DNA of 64,000 nucleotides from Bretschneidera sinensis (GCA_023935145.1 CM043702.1:63617001-63681000), one strand, 5' to 3'. Numbered from the stretch's first letter, positions 21,696-33,451 are shown. Translations and numbers: made by a program. Notes: generated by a model from the sequence alone, not told the origin.

Positions 21696-23012
21696 TGTTG
21701 AGCGATTATATACCTAAATAATTAAGCAGATAATCACACTCATTTTACTTGCAAGTGCACAAGGTCAACAGTGTAGTATAGTGTGCGAAAGCAAGGTCAT
21801 CTCCACAAGGATTGGTAAAGTTCGATTTTTAGAATTAGTTTCTTTAAGTAAAAAGAAATAAAATAACTGTTGTGTGTGATTTGATAATAATAAAGACATA
21901 GGGCTTTGATATCCACCACTAGTCATACTTTCCCAATTATATAAGGAATCAGTGCACTAGCCTTATCATGTATACCTACTGGTTGCCAACCTAAGGGCAT
22001 GGTATCTACTCCTTAAGTTATTGATTTCCCTAAGCAACGAGTTAGGCATGGTATCTACTCTAACTTTTTTCTTTCTTAAGGGATTCAACATGGTATCTGC
22101 TTGAGTTGTTCCTTAAGAAAGCATAAATACTATGGAAATCGACAACCACATGAGACCTAGGGCATGGTATCTACTCTCGGTTTCCCATGTTGATTAACCC
22201 GGGTATTGGGATAAGATATCCCTTGTTACTAATGTTAGACTCAGGACTCGGTCATCCAAATTGATCTAACTAACAGGTCCATACCACATGCATACGCTGA
22301 CCATACACATACATATGAGGAACTTAAATAAGCACAGGCATTAATCAAGTTAAGCAACATAATAAAGGCTATTGGCAAAGATTTATAAATGCATAAATAT
22401 ATGAGAAAGCATAACTAGGGCTTCAATAGAGCCCTATAAGAAAGTTAGTTACATATGCTGTCTAAAAACATCATATATAAACTAAACATAAAGGGAATAA
22501 GAAACCCGAGAGAAGAGGTGTCAATTGTCTCCCAAAGCTTACAACTCAAAGTAAAAGCTAAGAGAAGTGTTCTCTAAGTTCTGGTGTCTATTATGTGTGC
22601 TTTACAGGTGTATTTATAGGTCTTTGAGAAGTCCTAAGAGGTGTAGAAAACCCTAAATTTCCTAAACCGACAAAAACTCTTTATTTCCAAAACAAGGTTC
22701 TGTAGTTTACTGTTCACGCCTATATATGTGCGCTCAATCGCACATGTCTTGCGCTCGATCGCAGTGCTACGCTCGATCCCTCTTCTGTGCGCACGATCGC
22801 ATTGCATGGTGCGATCAATCACAGATTGACCAGAGACTGCTCTAGAATTTCCAAGCTTCTTCCTTTAAGTTCCAAAACTGCTTCTTTTCTTCCAAAACCT
22901 ATAAAACACATGTGAAACACATAAATGGAGTAAAAGAGATAAAATTAACGTAATTAAGGACCTAACAAATGTAAATAAGGGGGCTTAAATATGAATATTT
23001 AAGCACCTATCA
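21696..23012 (-). repeat. 3' LTR of TR-GAG-1
   Basis: 1317 bp from TGTTGAGCGATTATATACC to AAGCACCTATCA (+ strand), matching 27178-28494. It contains a cluster of GCTCGATCGCA-type words at 22725-22815; the TATTTATAG near 22610 is a TATAAATA box on the minus strand. Confidence 0.95.
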
Positions 23013-24351
23013 CACCCCCAAACTTAAATATTGCTAGTCCCTTAGCAATATTAAATTAAAAACTAAAACAAAAAAAATAGATAAATCAAATGTTCACGGT
23101 GTCCAACAAACGTTTAGATCTTTCAAAACTATGATGCGCATTCATAAGCATGCTTAACAGATATAAACATATTTTTGCAATGAATAAGAGTTTTGAACGC
23201 AAATCACTTTCATAAGGCAATTTAAGACATCACAAGCTCGACTTTGCTGTGTGGTGAACTAGCACACAAAAGATTGGGTTTCTAAGAAATTCAAACGTGT
23301 AGTGTTTCAATGACTCAAAATTCACCAAACTTCCTATTAGAGTCAACAAATATGGCATAGAATTTTATTTGTGATATTTTTGCCAAGTTAGTTCCCTTAA
23401 GCTTTCTTGTTGACTCGTGTAACGACCGTTTAGCCAATGACTCCCAAACCAGATGGTTTTAGGGCATTACGTGTAAAGACACCCCTAAGAACTTACTAGC
23501 TCGAGTCAACAAAGCTACGAAACTAACTGGTTTTAATGCTACCACTTAGAATTGTCCACCTTTTGATGTGACATTCAATGCTTACTGAGGCAAGAGGGCC
23601 AGTTACTCAGCAGAAAGTTCTTTTTAATGATCACTTAGAATTTTCCACCTTTTGACGTGATACTCAATGCTTACTAAGGCAAGAGGGCCAGTTACTCAGC
23701 GGAAGATTTGTTTTTATTGATCATTAGGAGCATTTTTTTTTCTTTTTGAGCACTAATCAATATTTTCTATTTTCATATGCCAAAATGTCAATATAATAGG
23801 TCATCTAGTTCATAGTTAAGCAAAAGAAACATACCAATCCAAATAACATGTCATACCCCACACAATTACACGCTAGTGTGCTTGTGATAGTTTAGGTCAA
23901 ACTTGTGAATCCTTAAATGTCAAAAAGGCAGTGATCTAGGTTCAAAACTTGATTATTGGCCTATATGTTTAAAGTGTTAAGCTAGCTGATGAAGTCGAAT
24001 CATAAAGTTATGTTTAGATCATAAAAAATTTATTGGACAGAATGAACATGCATTTATCTATGAAAATAACAACAAAAAAAAAATGTGGGACATAGTGAGT
24101 GTGTGAATGTGTCCCCATACCCCCAAACTTAAATTGCACATTGTCCCCATTGTGTGAATAGCATGGAAGGAGCTGACCTGGGAGATGGAGAACTGATGGA
24201 TGGCATGGCTCGTAGCACGCCCCCAAACTTCAACTGGATGCACTCACATTGTCCTCGAAAAAGAAAGAAAAACAGACATAAAATGGAAAACAAGTAGTAA
24301 ACAACAATAGAAAAGTAAATTATGAAATACTAATAATAAACTATGAAAAGG
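23013..24351 (-). other. 3' non-coding part of TR-GAG-1 with repeated polypurine-like tracts
   Basis: No coding signal. CACCCCCAAACTTAAATATT at 23013-23032 gives the polypurine tract (AAGTTTGGGGGTG on the minus strand) next to the 3' LTR. Near-copies stand at about 24119-24132 and 24221-24234, each beside a sequence complementary to GAGGACAATGTG or GGGGACAATGTG. An 89-bp tandem duplication occurs at 23544-23721 (ACTTAGAATT..CCACCTTTTGA units). Confidence 0.75.
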
Positions 24352-24383
24352 ATATGCTTTGGGGTGCCTCCCATGAGCGCTAA
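24352..24383 (-). other. Conserved post-pol motif in TR-GAG-1
   Basis: On the minus strand TTAGCGCTCATGGGAGGCAC followed by CCCAAAGCATAT. TR-GAG-2 has almost the same 32 bases at 43501-43532, although the two elements' gag proteins and LTRs are only distantly related. In full Athila-type elements a GCGCT..GGGAGGCA string follows the end of pol (family knowledge). Confidence 0.85.
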
Positions 24384-24421
24384 TTTTACCGTCTTCAGCC
24401 AAACGTGGTATTCTCTCAACT

Positions 24422-24718
24422 TTAGTCTTTTGGCAGGGAGTACTTAAAGTTCACTTCATGTGGCTCAAGTGCTCTTGGTGGTGTTGTACATTCATCATGA
24501 CTCAATCCTTTCAGTGTATTCAAATGTGATTTCTTCTTATCACCCGGTCTTGGATGCATAGGATAGACTTTAGGGAGGTGCATAGCTTCCAAGATGTTAT
24601 CAGGGACAGTTTCTGATGCAAGCTCAATATCCGATCTTTTGGAGCTATGGGTGAGAGCGGCCTCCAATAGATCAGTGTGATAGACCTGAAAAACTTGCTT
24701 GACAACACTTTGCATCAT
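24422..24718 (-). pseudogene. Protease-to-RT linker remnant of TR-GAG-1
   Basis: 98 open codons on the minus strand (MMQSVVKQVFQVYHTDLLEA...) ending HEVNFKYSLPKD-stop. In Athila-type pol a segment of this kind (KYVFL-type ending) leads into RT. Here a stop follows at once and no RT is found, so the pol deletion falls just upstream of RT. The stretch is open but not independently recognisable as a functional protein; it is most likely the truncated C-terminus of the gag-protease polyprotein. Confidence 0.55.
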
Positions 24719-24778
24719 ATATTCATTAAAACATTCATCATCATTATCATCTTGGGTAATTTCATTGCACCAAATATC

Positions 24779-25361
24779 TTAAATTCTATTGTCTCTCCAT
24801 TTACCGTCATACTTATAATACCCTTTTTTCACATTAATTATTGTATCAGCAGTTCTCATACAGGGTCTTCCTAAGATGATGGGTAGAGGTAATGGAATAG
24901 GGCATTCTTCCATATCTAATACAATGAAGTCAGCAGGCAAAATAAACTCACCTACCTTGACCAAGACATTTTCAAGTATACCTCTAGGTCTTTTGATGCT
25001 TCTATCTGCTATGCAAAGTGATGGAGGTTGGTTGAAGCTCCCCCAAACCTAGCTTTTCAACTACTATGTATGGTAGCAAATTGACACTTGCTCCTAAATC
25101 TAGTAATGCTCGCTCAAACAACTGATCACCTATCCTACATGGAATAGTAAAACTACCCGGATCTTTTAGTTTTGGTGGTAGTTTTATTAACAATACCACA
25201 CTTAGCTCTTCAGTTAGAGCCACTGTTTCATGTTCTTGAAACTTTCTTTTATTAGTGCAACAATCTTTTAAAAATTTAGCATAAGCAGGAATTTGTTTAA
25301 TTGCATCTAATAAAGGAATGTTAATTTTTACTTTTCTCAAAGTTTCAAAACTATCAAGCAA
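24779..25361 (-). pseudogene. Aspartic protease of TR-GAG-1
   Basis: Minus strand, two adjacent frames. From 25361: KINIPLLDAIKQIPAYAKFLKD, then ALLDLGASVNLLPYIVVEKLGLGEL (about 25110-25030), the retropepsin region of Athila-type elements in which D-L-G-A takes the place of D-T/S-G. The frame then shifts near 25002. From 24964: VKVGEFILPADFIVLDME, PIILGRPCMRTADTIINV, the flap and C-terminal protease block with the hydrophobic-hydrophobic-GRP motif. One frame change separates the halves. Known role of the family: cleaving Gag. Confidence 0.8.
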
Positions 25362-25578
25362 TTTATCTTTCTTTAGTGTTACTAACCTTTGAGGGAAGGG
25401 TGGTGCATTCCACTTCTCTACTTCACTTACCTTGGATGCGGATGGCTTAGCTTGAGATGCTTGAGCTAGCTCATTAACTCCTATGATTTTACCATTTCGG
25501 AGAGTTGTAACGGCTTTTAGCTGCTGATGTCCTCTTGGATTTGGTAGTGTTTGTGCAGGGAGTTCACCTTGCTTTCTT

Positions 25579-26920
25579 TTGCTTAGCTCCTTAGCCCTAT
25601 CTGTACCTCTAACCTTTGAATTGCTTGCTCATGTGTTTGTTTTTGCTGATCTAATGAAGTCATCAATGTTGTCATTAGTTGCTGTTGTTGAGTGGCTAAT
25701 TTCTTTACAAGACTTGCTAGATCATCCTTCTTGGGTTCTGGAACTGGTTGGGCTACTTTATGGAAGTTCCTTTGTTTCCCTTGAAGGTTCAAGGTGTTTT
25801 GATTATTGCTTCATGAGAGGTTGGGGTGGTCTCGCCATCCAGGGTTGTATGTGTTGGCATATGGGTTGTTCTTCGGTGGATAGTTGTTAGGCCCCACGTA
25901 GTTGGCTTGTTCCGGATCTGTAGATGAGTACAAAGGACACGTATCAGTATTATGATCGTATTGGGAACATATTGCACATACCTGGAGTAGGGTGGATGGT
26001 AAGTTGGATGAGGCATTTTGAGTAGTCATGGCTTTTACCAATAAGTCTAGTTTCCTTTCCATTGCTGCCATTTGAGGGGAAGATCCTCCATTTACATTTA
26101 CCTCATACATACCCTTACCCTTGGTCACATGTCTACCTCAAGAGGAGAATTGTTGGGTGTGCTCGCTGAGGGTCTCGAAGAGCTCTATTGCTTCTTCACT
26201 GCTTTTCTCCATCAGGACTCCTCCACAACCTGAATCAACAATACATTTGTTAGTATCATTTAAACCTTCATAAAATACTTGTACCAATTCATCTTGAGGC
26301 AGGTTGTGGTGTGCGAATTTTAGTAGCAGCTCGTTGAAATGTCCCCATGCTTCGAAGAAGAGGTCCCCATCCTTTTGTTGGAAGGACTGGATCTCTTTCC
26401 TCATTTGTCTCGTATTTTGGGATGGGAAGAACTTCTTCAAGAACTTGCTTGCCAACTCCTCCCAAGTGTGGATGGAAACTGCAGGGAAAGAATTATACCA
26501 AAGTTTAGCATTATCTTTCAAGGAAAAAGGGAACAGAATTAACCTTATTCCTTCTTGGTCTAGTCCTTGTATGTGCTGGAACTTGCAAAGATCGAAAAAT
26601 TCTCGGAGGTGCAAGTGTGGATCTTCGTTAGGAGTGCCTCTAAAATAAGTCAAAGCATTCAATATTTGCGGAGATATGTAAAAATTTCCCGCCGCCTTAG
26701 GTTGATATGCAATACATGATGGTTAATCAATGTTCCGAGGGATGAAGGAATGCTTCATCGGTACTCGTGCAGGTGGTTGCTGGTTCTCTAGCTGTTCCAC
26801 CATTTGTGTTTCGTTCTAGACTTCTTCTTCGTTCTCCTCGAAGTTGTTCCTTAGCTTTTGTCAGATAGTCCGCTCAAGCTCGGAATCAAGGGGAAAGAAT
26901 GTTGGATGTCGGGATCGTAG
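25579..26920 (-). pseudogene. gag: Gag of TR-GAG-1 (decayed)
   Basis: Retrotransposon-gag (PF03732-like) capsid: from 26662 MNALTYFRGTPNEDPHLHLR, LILFPFSLKDNAKLWYNSFP, ELASKFLKKFFP and VQVFYEGLND, 174 codons open to 26138. Sequence upstream to about 26920 continues the N-terminus with stops (QPKAAGNFYISPQI). After a frame change, 26128-25811 has MAAMERKLDLLVKAM and the knuckle CAICSQYDHNTDTCP (C-X2-C-X4-H-X4-C), then NNYPPKNNPYANTYNPGW. A glutamine-rich coiled-coil-like stretch (QQQLMTTLMTSLDQQKQ) lies at 25792-25583. TR-GAG-2 has the same domain order. Confidence 0.85.
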
Positions 26921-27153
26921 TCCGTGCATAAATCAGGAAAACTGGTTTCAATGCAGTAGTGCAACTCTGCTGCTCGGGTAACTCTCTACCTTAAACGCGC
27001 TCGATCGCACGTTTCACAAAAAGTGTGAGTTAGGGTTTGATGTGTCTGAAACAGAAAATGAATTTGATTAGGTTTTGATAAAACAAAGATGGTAAAAGTA
27101 AAGTAATAATAATGATTAAACGAAAGTAATCCTAAAAGGAACTTTTAGCGTAA

Positions 27154-27171
27154 TCCCAGGCAACGGCGCCA
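27154..27171 (-). other. Primer binding site of TR-GAG-1 (tRNA-Asp type)
   Basis: Minus strand TGGCGCCGTTGCCTGGGA, six bases after the 5' LTR. It differs by one base from the TGGCGCCGTTGCCGGGGA of TR-GAG-2 (41483-41500), the primer site usual for Athila-type elements. Confidence 0.9.
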
Positions 27172-27177
27172 AAAACT

Positions 27178-28494
27178 TGTTGAGTGATTATATACCTAAA
27201 TAATTAAGCAGATAATCGCACTCATTTTACTTGCAAGTGCACAAGGTCAACAGTGTAGTATAGTGTGCAAAAGCAAGGTCATCTCCACAGGGATTGGTAA
27301 AGTTCGGTTTTTAGAATTAGTTTCTTTAAGTAAAAAGAAATAAAATAACTGTTGTGTGCGATTTGATAATAATAAAGACATAGGGCTTTTATATCCACCA
27401 CTAGTCATACTTTCCCAATTGTATAAGGTATCAGTGCACTAGTCGTATCATGTATGCCTACTAGTTGCCAACCTAAGGGCATGGTATCTACTCCTTAAGC
27501 TCTTGATTTCCCTAAGCAACGAGTTAGGCATGGTATCTACTCTAACTCTTTTCTTCCTTAAGGGATTCAGCATGGTATCTACTTGAGTTGTTCCTTAAGA
27601 AAGCATAAGTACTATGGAAATCAACAACTACATGAGACTTAGGGCATAGTATCTACTCCCGGTTTCCCATGTTGATTAACCCGGGTATCCGGATAAGATA
27701 TCCTTTGTTACTAATGTTAGACCCAAGACTCAGTCATCCAAATTGATCTAACTAATAGGTCCATACCACATGCATACGCTGGCCATACACATACATATGA
27801 GGAACTTAAATAAGCACAGGCATTAATCAAGTTAAGCAACATAATAAAGGCTATTGGCAAAGATTTATAAATGCATAAATATATGAGAAAGCATAACTAG
27901 AGCTTCAATTGAGCCCTATAAGAAAGTTAGTTACACATGCTGTCTAAAAATATCATATATAAACTAAACATAAAGGGAAGAATAAACCCGAGAGAAGAGG
28001 CGTCAATTCTCTTCCAAAGCTTACAACTCCAAGTAAAAGCTAAGAGAAGTGTTCTCTAAGTTCTGGTGTCTGTTGTGTGTGCTTTACAGGTGTATTTATA
28101 GGTCTTTGAGAAGTCCTAAGAGGTGCAGGAAACCCTAAATTTCCTAAACAGACAAAAACTCTTTATTTCCAAAACAGGGTTCTGCAGTTTACTGTTCATG
28201 CGTATATGTGTGCTCGATCGCACATGTCTTGCACTCGATCGCAGTGCTGCGCTCGATCCCTCTTCTGTGCGCACGATCGCAATGTGAGCTCGATCGCATT
28301 GCATGGTGCGATCGATCGCAGATTGACCAGAGACTGCTCCAGGATTTCCAGGCTTCTTCCTTGAAGTGCCAAAACTGCTTCTTTTCTTCCAAAACCTATA
28401 AAACACATGTGAAACACACAAATGGAGTAAAAGTGATAAAATTAACGTAATTAAGGACCTAACAGATGTAAATAAGGGGGCTTAAATATGAATA
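27178..28494 (-). repeat. 5' LTR of TR-GAG-1, outer end lost
   Basis: Matches 21696-23012 but stops after ATGAATA; the last ~13 bases (TTTAAGCACCTATCA region) and the target duplication are gone. GCTCGATCGCA words cluster at 28210-28320 and include the 14-bp palindrome TGCGATCGATCGCA. Confidence 0.95.
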
Positions 28495-28505
28495 TAGGTA
28501 TTACA
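28490..28505 (-). repeat. Distal remnant of G 3' LTR
   Basis: GAATATAGGTATTACA matches the end of the other G LTR, GAATACAGGTATTACA (37175-37190). It is followed by G's internal region starting with a minus-strand purine-rich tract. Confidence 0.8.
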
Positions 28506-28559
28506 AATCTACCCACCTTACAAAAATTTCATCCCCGAAATTTCCTTACTCTCCTCCAG

Positions 28560-29250
28560 AACAAATTGAACAACATTTCTTCATACTTGTCTCACACTTT
28601 TCACGTAATCTCTTCAACATTCTTATTCCATCACAGAACTTAGATAGTATTTTATTACACTTAACTTGTTCTTTTTGTCTAAAATCCTCGTACTGGTATA
28701 AAAACCCAAACTTCTAAATTTCTATAGCTTAGCTCGAAATATTATAATATTCATCTTGTACACACTTTCTTAAAAGTGAAACATGAAATACATTATATAA
28801 ATGTTTTAATTCTGGAGGCCAATCTAGTCTATTCGCAACTAGTCCAACTTTCTCAACAACCTAATAAGGTCCCATATACTTCAAATTCAGCTTTTCTTTC
28901 CTGTTTAAATCTCAATACACCTTTTCATTTAGATATTTTTCAATACACCCCATCACCTTCTGGAAACTCAAGAGGTCTACTCTGTGCTACTTTATAGTTC
29001 TCTATAACCAATTTGATCCTCTTAGTTGCTAACTTAATAATTTATGAACCAAATGTATTTCTCTCTCCCATTTCTTCCTGACATAAAGGAGTTCTACACC
29101 TCCGACAATACAATGCCTTAATCGGTGCCATCCTAATATTAATTTGTTACTGATTATTATCAGCAATTTCAATTGATGGCATGTAAGCATCCTAACTTAC
29201 TGAGAAACTCAACACCTTTATCCTTAATATATCTTCTAGTACTCTAATAA
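28560..29250 (-). pseudogene. Integrase C-terminal half of chromovirus G
   Basis: Minus strand, fragmented. MAPIKALYCRRCRTPLC (about 29135-29080) equals the integrase-core block usually written MAPFEALYGRRCR. Then RPLEFPEGD, a KGVLRF-like piece, GLVANRLDWPPELKHLYNVFHVSLL (about 28860-28765), which is the GPY/F-type C-terminal region, and KEQVKCNKILSKF near 28640, where a chromodomain tail would lie. Stops and frame changes occur every 20 to 40 codons. The zinc finger and first integrase Asp were not located in 29250-29800. Confidence 0.7.
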
Positions 29251-29809
29251 TTCTTTCTATCAGCTACATCCCTCTTTAATCTTGACCATCAGAAAATTCT
29301 ATCTCAATCTTGTATACATCTTATTGTTACTTCATTGCATCAAATCTACATCATTATGTGCCTCCCTCCTTATCTCTTTTCTCAACTCTGTGTTATTGGA
29401 AACACTATTTCTATCCAGGATACCATCATTTCAAATTTTGAACTTATATTGTTTTCTAGTAAGCACTCAATACTTAATTTTTTCTATCTCTTCATCTATA
29501 ACTTGCATCTCTAAAGCATTTTACTATAGATGACTGTACAACTATATTCTTTATCCATGATCCTCCACCATCGATATTCAACTTTATTCTCATTTCTCTA
29601 AATCCCTCATCAATTTCACATCATGGCTCCCACTAGCAGTTAACTTTCTTGTAGACTTTCTACTCAATGTATCAACTATCACCTTCTCATTTTCTAGATG
29701 ATAGTGAATTATACAATCATCATTACTAATCAACTTCATCTACTATCTCTGCCTCCAATTCAACTCCCTCTGGGTAGGTAAGTATATCCAACTTTTATAA
29801 CCCATGACT

Positions 29810-29910
29810 ATCTCACAAGTGGCTCCATACAGATAATGTCTCCAATATTTAAAGTAAACACTATAGCAGCCAACTCTAAGTCATGAGTAGGGAAATTTCT
29901 TATCATGAAT
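29810..29910 (-). pseudogene. RNase H fragment of chromovirus G
   Basis: Minus strand [17 protein letters not shown], then, in a shifted frame, [14 protein letters not shown]. In intact elements the corresponding block is [11 protein letters not shown]...WRHYLYG, so identity is clear although the frame is broken. The region 29250-29810 between it and the integrase holds no further block I could assign. Confidence 0.75.
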
Positions 29911-30015
29911 CCTCAATTGCCTAGAATTATAGCCCACAACTTTCCTATGTTACACATATCCCAATCATTGATGTGATGTATCACTATGCACCATAAATCC
30001 TTCATCACCAGAAAG

Positions 30016-30980
30016 TGTTGGAAATCACCTTGACAAGATGCCCAGGTGGTGATCTTCCAAACACCCAAGTCTTGAATGACTTGTAGAAAAGAAAACAGTA
30101 ATCGAACACAAGAACAGAAAATCAAAGAAAGAAAAGAAGACAAGCAATTGTTATCGAGGTTCAGCAATGTGCCTTCATCCCCGTGAGTTCCTCCGAACTC
30201 TCTGCACTAAATCAATGGTTCTTACAAAGTTACAGCAACCCCCTTCAAGAAACCACAATGTTCTTGAAGAAACCAAGAAGAGAACGAGAAAGTGATAGAC
30301 CTATTACAATGTTTCCTATCAATTCTCTACTACCCTCTCTTCTTTACAACCAGCCTTTTTACAATGAGTCCCTCTTGTGTTTTGTGTCTTTGCACTCTCA
30401 CACAATTCTCTAATCCACACACATGTCTCACAAGTTACATTACATCTTGTGTCACAACCTTATGTTTGTGGTGTTGAGATTGAACCTAGGTGACCCTTTA
30501 TATAGTGCACCAACTTCTTATCCAATCTTGTGTGTCATTCTCCACCCTTAGATCTTGATGACCACTTAACCATGGCCCTCCATCAATCCTAAGTGGTGCT
30601 GTGCATTTTAACCTTGCATTCACACACCTAAGAGAAGGCTAAAGCATGCTGTCCATGTGTGCCGGCCAAAGCTACAGCTCCAAGTTTCTGTCCCTTGTGC
30701 TATTCCTGCCAGGTTCCAACACTGCAGCTCCGTGCTGCAGCTCCAAGTTGTTGTCCCCTTCACACAACACCCTCCTGCTTGTGTGCAGAAGTGCGCACAC
30801 TAGTGCGCATGGCCTTCCCTTCCTCCAAAATGAAGCACACATATGTGTGCAGCCTTCTAACTTGCTGAACTTTGATCCTCCACCTTTGGTTTAGACTTTA
30901 ACCATCTTTGAACCATACTTGGACCTTTTCAAACCTTAACCATGTTTGAACCATGTTTAAACCTTAGACAAATACCAACA
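30016..30980 (-). repeat. Solo LTR J of copia B family
   Basis: 965 bp between perfect target duplications GAAAG (30011-30015, 30981-30985). It is the reverse complement of the copia B LTR: TGTTGGAAATCACC at left and AATACCAACA at right on the + strand, with minus-strand TATATAAAG near 30500. No internal sequence is present, so it arose by LTR-LTR recombination. It lies in the pol gene of G, between the RT and RNase H remnants. Confidence 0.95.
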
Positions 30981-30985
30981 GAAAG

Positions 30986-31560
30986 AAATACCAATACTGG
31001 AGCTGTAGTTAATTTTTCCTTTAGTAATTGGAAAATTTTTCTCATACTTCCCTTACCATACAAATCTCACCTCTTTCATGATCAGTCTATTCAACAGTAT
31101 TACATAAAAATTTCTAAAAGAATCTTCTATAATAACCTGTTCCTCCTTAGTCTTAAAATGTTATCGATGAACACAACCACAAGATTATCAAGAAATGGTT
31201 CAAACATTTTATTCATCCAGTCCATGAATGTTTCTGGAACATTATTAAATCCAAATGTCATCATAAGAAACTTATTACTATAACGTGTCCTAAAAACAGT
31301 CTTCGGCACGTCTCCATTCTCTATCTTCAATTGGTGATAACCTGATCTCAGGTTTATCTTAGAAAACACTTTCACTCCTTACACTGCTCAAACCCTTTAT
31401 TTATCTTGAGAAAAATGTATTTGTTCTTATTCAACTATCTGTAGTCTATACACACTCTTATCATTCCATCTTCCTTCTTCACTAACAACACCTGACTCCC
31501 CAAATACATTAGGTCAGATAAATTGTTTATCCACAAATTCTTAAAATGATACGTTCAACT
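30986..31560 (-). pseudogene. RT of chromovirus G (fragment)
   Basis: Minus strand. CIDYR-like start near 31470-31440, then from 31375 [56 protein letters not shown] and [11 protein letters not shown]. The catalytic box that reads FIDD in active elements is FIDN here (near 31160), a further sign of inactivation. The first catalytic Asp is also changed (KINLRSG for KIDLRSG). The sequence is cut soon after by solo LTR J. Confidence 0.9.
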
Positions 31561-31857
31561 CTCTCAATTCAGCTCACGTCATTCTGTATGGTGCTACTAA
31601 ATATATATGATGATCCTGGTATCACATTAATAGAAAAATAAATCTCCCTACTTGGAGGCAACCTAGACAACTCATCAAGAAATTATATTAGAATAATCTT
31701 TCATCACTAAGATTTATTCTAACTTCCTATTTTCCTTTCTAGGATCCATTATGTGTGCTAAATACTCCTCACAACCTTTCTTCAATCATCTACTAGTGGT
31801 TAGAGAAAAATAGGACAGTTCGAGAGTATCTTATGTTCTCCCTGAAAGCTAAACTCT

Positions 31858-32118
31858 TCATATCCATATCTTGAACACTACATTCTTTCTGAAACTATCA
31901 ACCATATTCAAAGATAATAAATCAACTTTAGATTTTCTATCACTGATACGAATCACACAACTTTTGTAAACATTTATGATTATCACTCTATCTCTAGTGA
32001 GATCTTTAACAAAAATATTTTGTATCCAATGGCTAATACATACTTCAATAGACTTCATATGAATACTAGATGCAAAAGAATGGGTTACACCAAGGTCAAT
32101 CAACATTGATATGTCCAC
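31858..32118 (-). pseudogene. Protease of chromovirus G (fragment)
   Basis: Minus strand, 86 open codons beginning MDISMLIDLGVTHSFASS. The LIDLGVTHSF block corresponds to LIDSGATHSF of chromovirus proteases, with the D-S-G active site now D-L-G. It lies upstream of RT, as expected. Confidence 0.75.
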
Positions 32119-32599
32119 CTTCTACGTAAAGCACTTCAAATTTTGATAATTCTAAGAAAAATATATTGTCTAAATATATCTATGATAAGCTTTTGTATCT
32201 CAATTATACATTATATTACCACTTCCCCTTGGTGGCACACTTACTTCCTCTACAATGACTCCCCGTTCCCATAACCTGTCTCCCAAATCTAAGGGTCCCA
32301 CCGTTAATATTCTGAGATACAAAAGTAACAGATTATGCTTGTCTCTGACTCTGTACTTCAGTTCCCTCTAACAAGGAATGCCTCCTCTAGGGTGGTTTCT
32401 CATTCTGTATATTCATGCTACTATTACCTCTATAACCTTCATATCTAAACTTCTTTAACCACTCTTTCTCTTTCCCTTAAACTCAATCACATCCTTCTCA
32501 GTCTGAAGTGTTGTATCAACCAATCTGACATAATTCATATGCCTCATATAAGATAGTTTTGATCAAATCTCAAAACATAGTTCATCTTTGAACCTCTTA

Positions 32600-33300
32600 C
32601 ACTTATTCTCTTTTAGGTCTACCATTTTTTTAGTACAACCATTGACCAGACCACAAATCTGCTATCATACTGAGCCACAGTCAATATATTTATCCCAAAT
32701 AAATAAAATCTCTATTTTGTTGGGCTCCAAGGGTCTAAGGAAAAATATTTATCAAAGAAAACCTCCTTAAACCTATTCCAGGTTAAGGGTCTAACAACAT
32801 CTGTACTTACCCTGAGAAGAATATCCTCTCATTATTCTAAAACTTCTCATTCTAACTCGAATGAAACAAAAGTGACCATCTACCTATCAGTTACTAATAA
32901 AGTACAAAATAATCTCTCTACATGTTTCTCCCAAAACTCAAGTTTAAAATAATTCATAGATCCTTTCAACAACACCGCATTCAACTTAACAATCTCCCTA
33001 CATCCTATGTAGAAACTCACTTTTTTTCCTTTCTAAACATTCATCATTACTGGATGAACAACCTCAGACACTGCCCTAGCTTGTTCAACAAGTCTATGTT
33101 ATAGGCTATCAACTCTATCATCTGTTACATTCATTTTCTCAAGAGTATGTGTAAGAGCTCATCTCTTTCAACTTCAGATTAGCTCACCTCTTTCAACTTC
33201 AGATTCTCACATATCTTTACTAATAATATTAATCATATTATCAACATGTTCCCTTCTAGGAACCACAGATCCAGACTCAACCTTGACTTGTCAAAAATAT
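32600..33300 (-). pseudogene. gag: Gag of chromovirus G (fragment)
   Basis: Minus strand. The block VVRPLTWNRFKEVFFDKYFSLDP (about 32800-32730) matches the TW..FK..F..KYFP core of Ty3 capsid. The rest of the region up to the primer site is AT-rich, full of stops and not readable as protein. Between 32120 and 32600 I see no further safe block; a nucleocapsid knuckle could not be confirmed. Confidence 0.6.
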
Positions 33301-33451
33301 TGGGGGCCTACCATGCCCTCTCAAATTAACAACTCTCACTCTAACTCTAGCGCATCCACGTATCATCCTCAGACTGTTCATTAAAATATAATTTATTTTA
33401 ATCTTCCACTTTCTTTTTTTTTATACAGTCTACAGAATCTTAAAACCTAAT

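Larger units (their letters stand above)
21696..28494 (-). mobile_element. TR-GAG-1: gag-protease-only Athila-type Ty3 element
   Basis: Inserted in the 3' LTR of G. Minus-strand order: 5' LTR 27178-28494 (a few bases short), primer site TGGCGCCGTTGCCTGGGA (27154-27171), gag, protease, a short pre-RT segment ending in a stop at 24422, then a non-coding 3' part, polypurine tract and 3' LTR 21696-23012. RT, RNase H and integrase are absent: the protein ends where RT should start and the short motif that normally follows pol comes 40 bp later. This matches the TR-GAG class of non-autonomous elements. LTRs on the minus strand run TGATAGGTGC...CTCAACA. Confidence 0.9.
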
